Of a DNA stretch of 64,000 nucleotides, positions 36,051-44,049 are shown in pieces. A program made the position numbers and the translations under genes. Under the pieces are notes generated by a model, which was not told the origin of the DNA, searched no databases, and saw only the letters and a list, made by a program, of their open reading frames with translations. The stretch's first letter is position 1. Each line of letters opens with the position of its first letter. Source of the DNA: Roseateles_B flavus (GTDB lineage Bacteria > Pseudomonadota > Gammaproteobacteria > Burkholderiales > Burkholderiaceae_C); NCBI RefSeq assembly GCF_039872765.1, contig NZ_JBDPZC010000006.1:310001-374000 (forward strand). The letters run 5' to 3'.

Positions 36051-36131
36051 CACTTCAAAGTTCGATTAACGTACTTTTCCGTTTCAAATAGTCACGTTTC
36101 TGACGCCGCGACATCAATCCATGCAGAAATG

Positions 36132-36147
36132 TTCGGGTTAACCCGAA
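36132..36147. promoter_or_regulatory. 16-bp perfect palindrome in an AT-rich intergenic region
   Basis: TTCGGGTTAACCCGAA, in a long gap with no gene (36051-36351) whose first 130 bp are much more AT-rich than the surroundings. TTGTCA follows at 36151, so the palindrome is placed like an operator just upstream of a promoter for the leader at 36191. Confidence 0.5.
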
Positions 36148-36190
36148 AACTTGTCATAGGGTTTTCACGGATCTCTGCGATACTCCTTCC

Positions 36191-36318
36191 TGTGACGCCC
36201 TGGAGGGCATCACAAGGCCTAAGGCGCTGGACAGATCCCGGTGCCGACACGCCAGGCGGATGTCGCATGTGGACGTGCCCATCCGGCTGGTGAGAGTGAC
36301 AGCTGTAGGGTCACTCAC
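36191..36318 (+). ncRNA. candidate structured leader or small RNA (three stem-loops)
   Basis: Stem-loop 1: 36191-36200 TGTGACGCCC pairs with 36205-36214 (9 of 10, loop TGGA). Stem-loop 2: CCAGGCGGATG (36252-36262) pairs with CATCCGGCTGG (36280-36290), one mismatch, and continues inside as GCATG/CGTGC around a second TGGA loop. Stem-loop 3: 36290-36300 pairs with 36310-36318 with a 2-base bulge. The set precedes a 62-residue membrane protein gene. No known RNA family recognised. Confidence 0.5.
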
Positions 36319-36363
36319 GAGGTCTTCTCACCCCACCGTCCAACAGACACGATGAGAAGCTCC

Positions 36364-36552
36364 ATGTTTGCATTCAAGAAGTTCCTGCCCCCGGTGACCA
36401 CCTCCTTCGTGGCCGCCAGCCCCGCCGCCGTGAGCGCCGGTGGCGCCCCTTCCTTCGAACCCGTCTCGGCCGGCAAGGTCGAGGAAGCGATGATCGTCGC
36501 GATGCTGGCCTTCTTCGGCCTCAGCTCTGTCATCGCCCTGCTGGCAGCCTGA
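36364..36552 (+). CDS. small single-span membrane protein
   Basis: A 62-residue protein starting MFAFKKFLPPVTTSF; an ATG at 36352 would add four residues. Its Ala/Ser/Gly/Pro-rich N-terminal part is followed by a C-terminal hydrophobic helix (residues ~42-62, EAMIVAMLAFFGLSSVIALLAA), so it is probably anchored by its tail. It has its own long structured leader and its own terminator, so it is a single-gene unit. Family not recognised. Confidence 0.65.
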   Translation: MFAFKKFLPPVTTSFVAASPAAVSAGGAPSFEPVSAGKVEEAMIVAMLAFFGLSSVIALLAA

Positions 36553-36602
36553 TCGCTGCATGGCTCTCAAGGTGGGCGCTCTTGCCCACCTGCCCTGCCT
36601 GA

Positions 36603-36631
36603 ACGGACCCTCGCGGTCCGTTTTGCTTTTT
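36603..36631 (+). terminator. intrinsic terminator after the small membrane protein
   Basis: Perfect 7-bp stem ACGGACC / GGTCCGT with loop CTCGC followed by TTTGCTTTTT. Confidence 0.8.
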
Positions 36632-36657
36632 CAGACACCCCCATCGACATCCGCAAA

Positions 36658-36777
36658 GAATCCCATCGGCGCAGTCCGATGGGATTCGCTCCGCGCGACT
36701 GCCGCGGACCCGGCTCTGCCGGGCCGTCGGCTGTGCCCCCGTGAGGGGGCGGGCGAAGCCGGTAGGGGGTGAACCTA
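36658..36777. repeat. REP-like cluster of stem-loops
   Basis: A perfect 12-bp inverted repeat GAATCCCATCGG / CCGATGGGATTC (36658-36669 and 36676-36687), then CCCGGC-TCT-GCCGGG (36709-36723), then GCCCCC-GTGA-GGGGGC (36735-36750), followed by GGTAGGGGGTGAACC. The last part resembles intergenic repeats I recall as common in Burkholderiales genomes. It lies between two genes converging from either side. Confidence 0.55.
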
Positions 36778-37245
36778 CAGCCCAAATGCCGTCGTCTTCT
36801 TGATGGTTCGCAGCACCAGCATGCTGTTGGAGCGCGCCACCTCGGGCAGCTGCATCAGCACATGGGTGTGGAAGCGCTCCAGGTCCTCGGCGTCCTTGTA
36901 GGCGAAGCGGATGACGTAGTCATTGGTGCCCGCCACATAGAAGCAGTCCAGGATGTCCGGGCTGTCCAGCACGGCCTGCTCGAAAGCGGCCAGGGCGGCG
37001 GTGGTCATGCGCTCCAGGTTGATGATGGTGTAGCTGGTGCCCTGTTTGCCCACCGCCTTGGGGTTGACCAGGGCGACGTACTGCGAGATCACGCCGCTGT
37101 CCTCCAGCCGCTTGACCCGGCGCAGGCAGGCCGAGGGGGACAGGTGGACCCGCGCGGCCAGGTCCTGGTTGGAGAGGCGGCCATCCGCCTGCAGCTCATT
37201 CAGGATGGCGCGGTCAATCGAATCCAATTGCACTTCAGAGCTCAT
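36775..37245 (-). CDS. Lrp/AsnC-family transcriptional regulator
   Basis: A 156-residue protein. N-terminal winged helix-turn-helix (LDSIDRAILNELQADGRLSNQDLAARVHLSPSACLRRVKRLEDSGVI) and C-terminal RAM/AsnC ligand-binding domain (YTIINLERMTTAALAAFEQAVLDSPDILDCFYVAGTNDYVIRFAYKD). It is divergent from the polyamine catabolic genes and is their likely regulator, responding to an amino acid or amine. An extra Met codon at 37248 is possible. Confidence 0.92.
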   Translation of the reverse strand: MSSEVQLDSIDRAILNELQADGRLSNQDLAARVHLSPSACLRRVKRLEDSGVISQYVALVNPKAVGKQGTSYTIINLERMTTAALAAFEQAVLDSPDILDCFYVAGTNDYVIRFAYKDAEDLERFHTHVLMQLPEVARSNSMLVLRTIKKTTAFGL

Positions 37246-37356
37246 CATTCGAATCCAATGCGAATTGCAGGCCATGCTACCGCATGGAATTGCAAATCCA
37301 AGGGTTTGCACGGTGCGCATCTGCAAGCCTATTGCGTGACGGAATGCCTAGACTGG
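37219..37356. promoter_or_regulatory. divergent control region with repeated Lrp-like boxes
   Basis: The gap between the Lrp-type gene and the first aminotransferase, plus the regulator's first codons, carries several related AT-rich boxes: CGAATCCAATTGCA (37219-37232), then CGAATCCAATGCGAATTGCA (from 37250), then GCATGGAATTGCAAATCC. GCCTAGACTGG at 37346-37356 includes a TAGACT -10-like hexamer and recurs upstream of potF. Confidence 0.5.
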
Positions 37357-37420
37357 GTGAATTGCCTGCTGCGTCTGAACGCACTGAAACGCAGCCGATT
37401 CGATCACCCGGAGCCCTTTC

Positions 37421-38737
37421 ATGACCCTCAATCCCGCCGCGCTGGATGCCTACTGGATGCCCTTCACCGCCAACCGGCAGTTCAAAAAGGCGCCCCGCCT
37501 GCTGACCGGTGCCGACGGCATGTACTTCCGAGACGACCGCGACCGCCAGGTGCTGGACGGCATCGCCGGCCTCTGGTGCGTCAATGCCGGCCACAACCGC
37601 CCGCACATCGTGCAGGCCATCCAGGCGCAGGCCGCCGAGCTGGACTTCGCCCCGCCCTTCCAGATGGCCCACCCCAAGGCCTTCGAGCTGGCCGAGCAAC
37701 TGGTGCAGCTGACGCCCGCAGGACTCAACAAGGTCTTCTTCACCAACTCCGGCTCCGAGTCCGTGGACACCGCGCTGAAGATCGCCATTGCCTACCACCG
37801 CGTGCGCGGCGAGGGCTCGCGCACCCGGCTGATCGGGCGGGAGCGCGGCTACCACGGCGTCAACTTCGGTGGCATCTCCGTGGGCGGCATGGTGGCCAAC
37901 CGCAAGATGTTCGGCACCATGCTGGGTGGCGTGGACCACATCCGCCACACCCACGACCCCGCGCGCAATGCCTACTCGGTGGGCCAGCCGGCCCACGGCG
38001 CCGAACTGGCAGACGATCTCGAACGCCTCGTCGCCCTGCATGATGCCTCGACCATCGCCGCGGTGATCGTCGAGCCCATCGCCGGCTCCACAGGGGTGCT
38101 GATCCCGCCGCAAGGCTATCTGCAGCGCCTGCGCGACATCTGCGACAAGCACGGCATTCTGCTGATCTTCGACGAAGTCATCACCGGCTTTGGCCGCACC
38201 GGCAACCCGTTTGGCGCCCAGACCTTCGGCGTCACGCCCGACCTGATGACCGTGGCCAAGGGTCTCACCAACGGCTGCGTGCCCATGGGCGCCGTCTTCG
38301 CCCAGCAGAAGATCTACGACACCTTCATGAGCGGGCCCGAGCACCTGATCGAGTTCTTCCACGGCTACACCTACTCGGCCCACCCGCTGGCCTGCGCTGC
38401 CGCCCTGGGCACACTCAAGACCTATGCCGAGGAAGGCCTGCTGACCCGTGCCAGCGCCCTGCAGGGCCAGTTCGCCGAGGCCCTGCACTCGCTGAAGGGC
38501 GAGCCCCATGTGATCGACATCCGCAACATGGGCCTGGTCGGCGGCATCGAGCTGGCGCCCCTGCCCGGCGAGCCGGCCAAGCGGGCTTTCAACGTCTTCC
38601 TGGACTGCTGGGAACAGGGCGTGCTGATCCGCACCACGGGGGACACCATCGCGCTGTCGCCGCCCCTGATCATCGAGCCCGCGCAGATCGACCGCCTGGT
38701 CGACACCATCCGCACCGCCCTGCGTCGGGTGGCCTGA
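37421..38737 (+). CDS. class III aminotransferase (omega-amino acid:pyruvate type)
   Basis: A 438-residue PLP enzyme. It starts AYWMPFTANRQFKKAPRLL, typical of beta-alanine:pyruvate transaminases, with GLWCVNAGHNRPHI, the PLP-phosphate motif TNSGSESVDTALK, FDEVITGFGRTG and the Schiff-base Lys K280 (VAKGLTNGCVPMG). In this locus it may transaminate putrescine, cadaverine, GABA or beta-alanine with pyruvate. First gene of the plus-strand polyamine run. Confidence 0.9.
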   Translation: MTLNPAALDAYWMPFTANRQFKKAPRLLTGADGMYFRDDRDRQVLDGIAGLWCVNAGHNRPHIVQAIQAQAAELDFAPPFQMAHPKAFELAEQLVQLTPAGLNKVFFTNSGSESVDTALKIAIAYHRVRGEGSRTRLIGRERGYHGVNFGGISVGGMVANRKMFGTMLGGVDHIRHTHDPARNAYSVGQPAHGAELADDLERLVALHDASTIAAVIVEPIAGSTGVLIPPQGYLQRLRDICDKHGILLIFDEVITGFGRTGNPFGAQTFGVTPDLMTVAKGLTNGCVPMGAVFAQQKIYDTFMSGPEHLIEFFHGYTYSAHPLACAAALGTLKTYAEEGLLTRASALQGQFAEALHSLKGEPHVIDIRNMGLVGGIELAPLPGEPAKRAFNVFLDCWEQGVLIRTTGDTIALSPPLIIEPAQIDRLVDTIRTALRRVA

Positions 38738-38765
38738 GGCCGCGGCCTCGCCTGATCGCTGCTGC

Positions 38766-40082
38766 ATGCGCCTGCTCCGGATTGACCAGGACCTCGCCCG
38801 GGATTCCTACTACGCCGCCACAGCGCCGCGCCCCGAGGGCTACGCGCCGCTGCACGAGGCCGTGGAGGCGGACGTGGCCGTCGTGGGCGGTGGCCTGGCG
38901 GGCTTGTCCGCCACGCTGGAGCTCGCTGAGCGTGGCATGGACGTGCGCCTGCTGGAGGCGGGGCTGGTCGGCGGCGGGGCCTCGGGCCGCAACGGCGGAC
39001 AGGCCATCCACGGCCTGGCCTGTGACAACACGACGATCGAGAGCCAGCTGGGCCTGGCCGACGCCCGCCGCCTCTGGGACATGAGCCTCGAGGCCCTGGA
39101 CCTGATCCAGCAGCGCTGCCAGCGCCATGGCATCGAGGCGGAGTGGCAGTCCGGTTTCCTGGGTCTCAGCACCAAGCCCTCCAAGACCGTGGAGCTGCGC
39201 GCCTGGGCCGACCGGGTCGAGCGGGATTACGGCTACCCGCTGACCTGGATTCCGCCGGGGCAGCTGCAGAACTGGATCGCCAGCCCGCGCTTCGATGCCG
39301 GCATCCACGACGCCCGCTCCGGCCACTTGCATCCGCTGAAGTACTGCCTGGGCCTGGCCCGCGCCGCACGGGCCGCGGGGGCCACCCTGCACGAGCACAG
39401 CGCCGTGCACCGCATGGAGGCGAAGGCCGACGGCAGTCAGCTGCTTTGCACCAGCAGCGGCAGCGTGCGCGCCAGACAGGTGCTGCTGGCAGGCAATGTC
39501 TACCTGCAGGCGCTGGCTCCCGGGCTCGCGCCCACCCTCGCGGACCGCATCATGCCGGTCGGCACCTACATCGTCTGCACCGAGCCCCTGGACCCGGCGC
39601 GCCTGCAGGCCCTGATCCCCAGCCGCAGCGCGGTCTGCGACACCAATTTCGTGCTGGACTACTTCCGCCCCACGGCCGACCACCGCCTGCTCTACGGCGG
39701 CCGCGTCAGCTACAGCCTGGTCACGCCGCGGGACCTGATGCAGAGCATGCGCGAGCGCCTCGTCCGCACCTTCCCGCAGTTGGCCGATGTTGGCATGAGC
39801 CATGCATGGGGTGGCTTCGTGGACATCAGCATGAACCGCGCGCCGGACTTCGGCCGCCTGGGCGATCATCGGAACGTTTATTACCTCCAAGGCTTCTCCG
39901 GCCACGGTCTGGCGCTGACCGGGCTGGCGGGCAAGGTGGTGGCCGAGGCCATGCATGGCGATGCCAGCCGCTTCGACTGCTTTGGGAAGTTGCGCCACCG
40001 GTCCTTTCCCGGTGGCACACTGATGCGTACGCCGGCCCTGGTGCTGGGCATGGCGTACTACCGACTGAGGGACCTGCTGTGA
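38766..40082 (+). CDS. puuB: gamma-glutamylputrescine oxidase (PuuB-type)
   Basis: A 438-residue FAD-dependent amine oxidase of the DAO/PuuB type that oxidises gamma-glutamylputrescine to the aldehyde with release of ammonia and hydrogen peroxide. Dinucleotide motif VAVVGGGLAGLSATLELAERG (about residues 37-57) and the C-terminal FAD segment YYLQGFSGHGLALTGLAGKVVAEA. The N-terminal SYYAATAPRPEGYAPL matches the family's SYYAAT motif. Its stop overlaps the puuD start (TGATG). Confidence 0.92.
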   Translation: MRLLRIDQDLARDSYYAATAPRPEGYAPLHEAVEADVAVVGGGLAGLSATLELAERGMDVRLLEAGLVGGGASGRNGGQAIHGLACDNTTIESQLGLADARRLWDMSLEALDLIQQRCQRHGIEAEWQSGFLGLSTKPSKTVELRAWADRVERDYGYPLTWIPPGQLQNWIASPRFDAGIHDARSGHLHPLKYCLGLARAARAAGATLHEHSAVHRMEAKADGSQLLCTSSGSVRARQVLLAGNVYLQALAPGLAPTLADRIMPVGTYIVCTEPLDPARLQALIPSRSAVCDTNFVLDYFRPTADHRLLYGGRVSYSLVTPRDLMQSMRERLVRTFPQLADVGMSHAWGGFVDISMNRAPDFGRLGDHRNVYYLQGFSGHGLALTGLAGKVVAEAMHGDASRFDCFGKLRHRSFPGGTLMRTPALVLGMAYYRLRDLL

Positions 40083-40906
40083 TGCACCGCGACGCGCCTT
40101 CCGCTGCCGGCCCGGCCGGCAAGCCCATCGTGCTGGTCCCCGCCTGCAATCGCCAGGTGGGGGAGCACCCCTTCCACATCGCCGGCAAGAAGTATGTGGA
40201 CGCCGTGCGCCTGGCGGGCTGCCTGCCCTTGGTGGTGCCTTCGGCCAGCCCGGAGGAGATCGACGAGCTGCTGGCCATCGCCCACGGCGTGCTGCTGACG
40301 GGCTCGCCCTCGAATGTGCATCCCAGCCATTTCGACGAGGACGTCCACAACCCCGCCCTGCCCCTGGACCCGGACCGCGACGCCTGGACCCTGCCCCTGA
40401 TCCCCAGGGCCCTGCGCATGGGCATGCCGCTGTTCGCCATCTGCCGCGGCTTCCAGGAGGCCAATGTGGCGCTCGGCGGTTCGCTGCACCAGGCCGTGCA
40501 GGAGCAGTCGGGCCTGAACGATCACCGCGCGCCGGAGGGCCAGCCGCCCGAGATTGCCTATGCCGAGCAGCATGAGGTGCATGTGATGCCCGGCGGTGTG
40601 CTCGAGGGCCTGCTGGGTCATGAGCACTTCCGCGTGAACTCCCTGCATGGCCAGGGCGTGAAGACGCTGGCCCCGGGCCTGCGCGTCGAGGCCGTGGCGC
40701 CGGACGGCCTGGTCGAGGCCTTCAGCGTCGAGGCCAGCCGGGGCTTCTCGCTGTGCCTGCAATGGCACCCCGAATGGCAGGCGGCCAGCAATCCGGTCTC
40801 GATGAAGATGCTCAAGGCCTTCGGCGAAGCCTGTGCGGCCTTCCGCGACTACCGCAACGAGATCCGCCAGCCCCGCCACGATTTCAAGAGCGACCCCGAG
40901 ACCTAG
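40082..40906 (+). CDS. puuD: gamma-glutamyl-GABA hydrolase (PuuD-type)
   Basis: A 274-residue class I glutamine amidotransferase-like hydrolase that frees GABA from gamma-glutamyl-GABA. Motifs: GVLLTGSPSNVHPSHF, the nucleophile Cys121 in AICRGFQEANVALGGSLHQ, RVNSLHGQGVK and LQWHPEWQA with the catalytic His and Glu. Translationally coupled to puuB. An 83-bp gap with a GCCCCGG / CCGGGGC hairpin separates it from puuA. Confidence 0.94.
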   Translation: MHRDAPSAAGPAGKPIVLVPACNRQVGEHPFHIAGKKYVDAVRLAGCLPLVVPSASPEEIDELLAIAHGVLLTGSPSNVHPSHFDEDVHNPALPLDPDRDAWTLPLIPRALRMGMPLFAICRGFQEANVALGGSLHQAVQEQSGLNDHRAPEGQPPEIAYAEQHEVHVMPGGVLEGLLGHEHFRVNSLHGQGVKTLAPGLRVEAVAPDGLVEAFSVEASRGFSLCLQWHPEWQAASNPVSMKMLKAFGEACAAFRDYRNEIRQPRHDFKSDPET

Positions 40907-40989
40907 CGCCGCTGACCCCCGACCGAGTTCTAGCAATCCGAAGCCCCGGTGGGTATGACCCGGGGCCAAGACCAGAAGATGAGGCAACG

Positions 40990-42357
40990 ATGGTGGTCAG
41001 AAAAGAAATCACGTTCAGCGAGCTCGAACAATGGTTCCGTGAGCATCGCGTCACCGAGGTGGAATGCCTCGTGCCCGACCTGACCGGCGTGGCACGCGGC
41101 AAGATCCTCCCGCGCGAGAAGTTCACCGAGGACCGCGGCATGCGCCTGCCCGAAGCGGTGGTGGCGATGGGCGTCACCGGCGAGTTTCCTGAAGAGGGGC
41201 CCTACTACGACGTCATCAGCCCCAATGACATGGACATGCACCTGCGGGCCGACCCCAGCACGGTGCGCCTGGTCCCCTGGGCCGTGGACCCGACCGCGCA
41301 GATCATCCACGACTGCTTCGACCGCGACGGCAAGCTCGTGCCCTTCGCACCGCGCTCGGTGCTGCGCCGGGTCTGCGACCTCTTCGCGGCCGAGGGCTGG
41401 GATCCGGTGGTGGCGCCCGAGCTGGAGTTCTACCTCGTGGCCCGCAACACCGACCCCGACGTGCCCCTGAAGCCGCCCGTGGGCCGCAGCGGCCGCGCCG
41501 AGACCTCGCGCCAGGCCTACTCCATCGACGCGGTGAACGAGTTCGATCCGCTCTTCGAGGACGTCTACGACTACTGCGAAAAGATGGAGCTCAACGTGGA
41601 CACCCTGATCCACGAGATCGGCGCCGGGCAGATGGAAATCAACTTCTTCCACGCCCACCCGCTCGGGCTGGCGGACGAGGTCTTCTTCTTCAAGCGCACG
41701 GTGCGCGAGGCCGCCCTGCGTCACGACATGTTCGCCACGTTCATGGCCAAGCCCATCGCCGGCGAACCGGGCAGCGCCATGCATGTGCACCAGAGCGTGA
41801 TCAACAAGGCCACGGGCCGCAACCTCTTCAGCAACGAGGACGGCAGCCCCAGCCAGGAGTTCTACTGGTACATCGGCGGCCTGCAGCGCTACATCCCCGC
41901 GGCCATGGCCCTGTTCGCGCCCTATGTGAACAGCTACCGGCGCCTGGCCCGTTTCACGGCCGCCCCCATCAACATCCAGTGGGGCATCGACAACCGGACG
42001 GTGGGCATCCGCTCTCCCGTGGCGCCGCCCACCGCGCGGCGCGTCGAGAACCGCGTGATCGGCGCCGATGCCAACCCCTACGTCGCCCTGGCCGCCACGC
42101 TGGCCTGCGGCTACCTGGGCATCAAGAACCGCATCGAGCCCACGCCCGAGTGCAAGGGCGACGCCTACCTGGGCGACTACCAGCTCCCGCGCAGCCTGGG
42201 CGAGGCCCTGGCCCTGCTGCGCGCCGAGACGGACCTCGCCTCGGTCCTGGGCGAGTCCTTCGTGACGGTCTACTCGGAGATCAAGGAGATCGAGTACGCC
42301 GAGTTCATGAAGGTCATCTCGCCTTGGGAACGAGAGCACCTGCTGCTGCACGTCTGA
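40990..42357 (+). CDS. puuA: gamma-glutamylputrescine synthetase (PuuA-type)
   Basis: A 455-residue glutamine synthetase-fold ligase that joins glutamate to putrescine with ATP. Motifs: VECLVPDLTGVARGKILP at the N-terminus, the metal-binding APELEFYLV, HEIGAGQMEINF, the ATP region KPIAGEPGSAMHVHQS and NIQWGIDNRTVGIRSP. The divergence from classical GlnA (no adenylylation Tyr loop seen) and the puu context favour PuuA over glutamine synthetase. Start MVVRKEITFSELEQW with GAGG upstream. Confidence 0.93.
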   Translation: MVVRKEITFSELEQWFREHRVTEVECLVPDLTGVARGKILPREKFTEDRGMRLPEAVVAMGVTGEFPEEGPYYDVISPNDMDMHLRADPSTVRLVPWAVDPTAQIIHDCFDRDGKLVPFAPRSVLRRVCDLFAAEGWDPVVAPELEFYLVARNTDPDVPLKPPVGRSGRAETSRQAYSIDAVNEFDPLFEDVYDYCEKMELNVDTLIHEIGAGQMEINFFHAHPLGLADEVFFFKRTVREAALRHDMFATFMAKPIAGEPGSAMHVHQSVINKATGRNLFSNEDGSPSQEFYWYIGGLQRYIPAAMALFAPYVNSYRRLARFTAAPINIQWGIDNRTVGIRSPVAPPTARRVENRVIGADANPYVALAATLACGYLGIKNRIEPTPECKGDAYLGDYQLPRSLGEALALLRAETDLASVLGESFVTVYSEIKEIEYAEFMKVISPWEREHLLLHV

Positions 42358-42475
42358 GTCTGTCCCGCCTGACCCGGCTCCGGCCGGGCAGGCAAGACCT
42401 GACCCTCTGCCGCAGCCTACACCGACAAGATTCCAGTGACCCCATTCCACGCCACGGCGTGAGGAAGGACACCCC

Positions 42476-43879
42476 ATGAGCACCGTGCAAGCCCCCATCA
42501 GCGCCGCTGCGCGCAGCACCCGCCAATGGCAGGAGGCCGACAGCGCGCATTTCATGCACCCCTTCACCGACCACGCCGGTCTGGCACGCAAGGGCGCCCG
42601 CATCATCACCCGCGCCGAGAACATCTACCTCTGGGACAGCGAAGGCCACAAGATCCTCGACGCCATGAGCGGCCTGTGGTGCGTTAACGTCGGCTACGGC
42701 CAGCAGGCCCTGATCGACGCCGCGGCCCGGCAGATGAAGGAGCTGCCCTTCTACAACGCCTTCTTCCAGACCTCCACGCCGCCTGCCATCCAGCTGGCCG
42801 AGCTGCTGGCCGAGGTCACGCCGCCGCAGTTCAGCAAGGTCTTCTTCACCAGCTCGGGTTCCGAGGGCAATGACACCGTGGTGCGCATGGTGCGGCACTA
42901 CTGGGCCAGCCTGGGGCAGCCGGAGCGCCAGGTGATCATCGGCCGCAAGAACGGCTACCACGGCTCCACCATGGCCGGCGCCTCGCTGGGCGGCATGAGC
43001 GGCATGCATGCGCAGGGTGGCCTGCCCATTCCCGGCATCGTGCACATCGAGCAGCCGCACTGGTTCGAGCTGGGGCGCGGGCAGTCGCGCGAGGACTTCG
43101 GCCTCACTGCCGCGCGCTGGCTGGAGGCCAAGATCCTGGAGATCGGCCCCGAGAAGGTGGCCGCCTTCATCGGCGAGCCCGTGCAGGGCGCGGGCGGCGT
43201 CATCGTGCCGCCCAGCACCTACTGGCCGGAGATCCAGCGCATCTGCGACCGTTACGGCATCCTGCTGGTCAGCGACGAAGTGATCTGCGGCTTCGGCCGC
43301 ACCGGCCAGTGGTTCGGCTGCGAGACCATGGGCACGAAGCCCGACCTGATGACCTTCGCCAAGGGCGTCACCTCGGGCTACATCCCCCTGGGCGGCGTGA
43401 TGGTGTCGGACAAGGTGGCGAAGGTGCTGATCGAGCAGGGCGGCGAGTTCAACCACGGCTTCACCTACTCCGGCCACCCGACGGCCTGCGCGGTGGCGGT
43501 GGCCAACATCCGGCTGATCCAGCAGCTCAACCTGGTCAACCATGTACGCCAGAACATCGGCCCGCAGCTGGCTGCAGGCTTCGCCAGCCTCGAGGACCAT
43601 CCCCTGGTGGGCGAAACCCAGACCTGCGGAATGATGGGCGCGCTCCAGCTCGTCAAGGACAAGGCCAGCGGCCAGCCCTTCGACCCGGCGCTGGAGGTGG
43701 GCATGCTGTGCCGTGCGCACTGCTTCGGCAATGGGCTGATCATGCGCGCAGTGGGCGACCGCATGATCGTCGCACCACCGCTCGTGATGAGCCGGGATCA
43801 GGTCGACGAAATGATGGCCCTGATCCGCCACTGCCTGGACCTCAGCTTGAGCGAACTCAAGACAAAGGGCTGGCTGTGA
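42476..43879 (+). CDS. spuC: putrescine/polyamine:pyruvate aminotransferase (SpuC-type)
   Basis: A 467-residue class III aminotransferase. Features: HFMHPFTDHAGLARKGARIITRAENIYLWDSEGHKILDAMSGLWCVNVGYG, SSGSEGNDTVVRMVRHYW, SDEVICGFGRTGQWFGCE and catalytic K296 (FAKGVTSGYIPLG). The full-length match to the SpuC pattern and the adjacent pot genes indicate direct transamination of putrescine to 4-aminobutanal with pyruvate. Strong GAGGA ribosome site. Confidence 0.93.
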   Translation: MSTVQAPISAAARSTRQWQEADSAHFMHPFTDHAGLARKGARIITRAENIYLWDSEGHKILDAMSGLWCVNVGYGQQALIDAAARQMKELPFYNAFFQTSTPPAIQLAELLAEVTPPQFSKVFFTSSGSEGNDTVVRMVRHYWASLGQPERQVIIGRKNGYHGSTMAGASLGGMSGMHAQGGLPIPGIVHIEQPHWFELGRGQSREDFGLTAARWLEAKILEIGPEKVAAFIGEPVQGAGGVIVPPSTYWPEIQRICDRYGILLVSDEVICGFGRTGQWFGCETMGTKPDLMTFAKGVTSGYIPLGGVMVSDKVAKVLIEQGGEFNHGFTYSGHPTACAVAVANIRLIQQLNLVNHVRQNIGPQLAAGFASLEDHPLVGETQTCGMMGALQLVKDKASGQPFDPALEVGMLCRAHCFGNGLIMRAVGDRMIVAPPLVMSRDQVDEMMALIRHCLDLSLSELKTKGWL

Positions 43880-43934
43880 CGGCGGGCCCGCGCCACAGCA
43901 CGGGTTTTGGCGAATGCCTGGCGGCTGGCCCGCC

Positions 43935-43945
43935 GCCTAGACTGG
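43935..43945 (+). promoter_or_regulatory. GCCTAGACTGG element upstream of potF
   Basis: The same 11 bases occur upstream of the first aminotransferase at 37346-37356. The TAGACT within it could be a -10. It lies about 105 bp before the potF ATG, in a 170-bp gap. Confidence 0.4.
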
Positions 43946-44049
43946 CTCGCACCATTTCCTGCCCAGGGGTTCAGACCTGACCCCAGCGCTTCATGACACG
44001 CGCTCTTGCAGCGTCCACTGGTTCTGTTCGTTTTCCAGGAGGTTCTTCC

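Noticed and set aside
40907..40989. Hairpin before puuA as a riboswitch
   Set aside because: Only a single short GCCCCGG/CCGGGGC stem is present, and no conserved aptamer-like arrangement is visible.
42398..43985. Repeated AGACCTGACCC upstream of spuC and potF as an operator
   Set aside because: The matches are short and the flanking bases differ, so they cannot be separated from background in this base composition.
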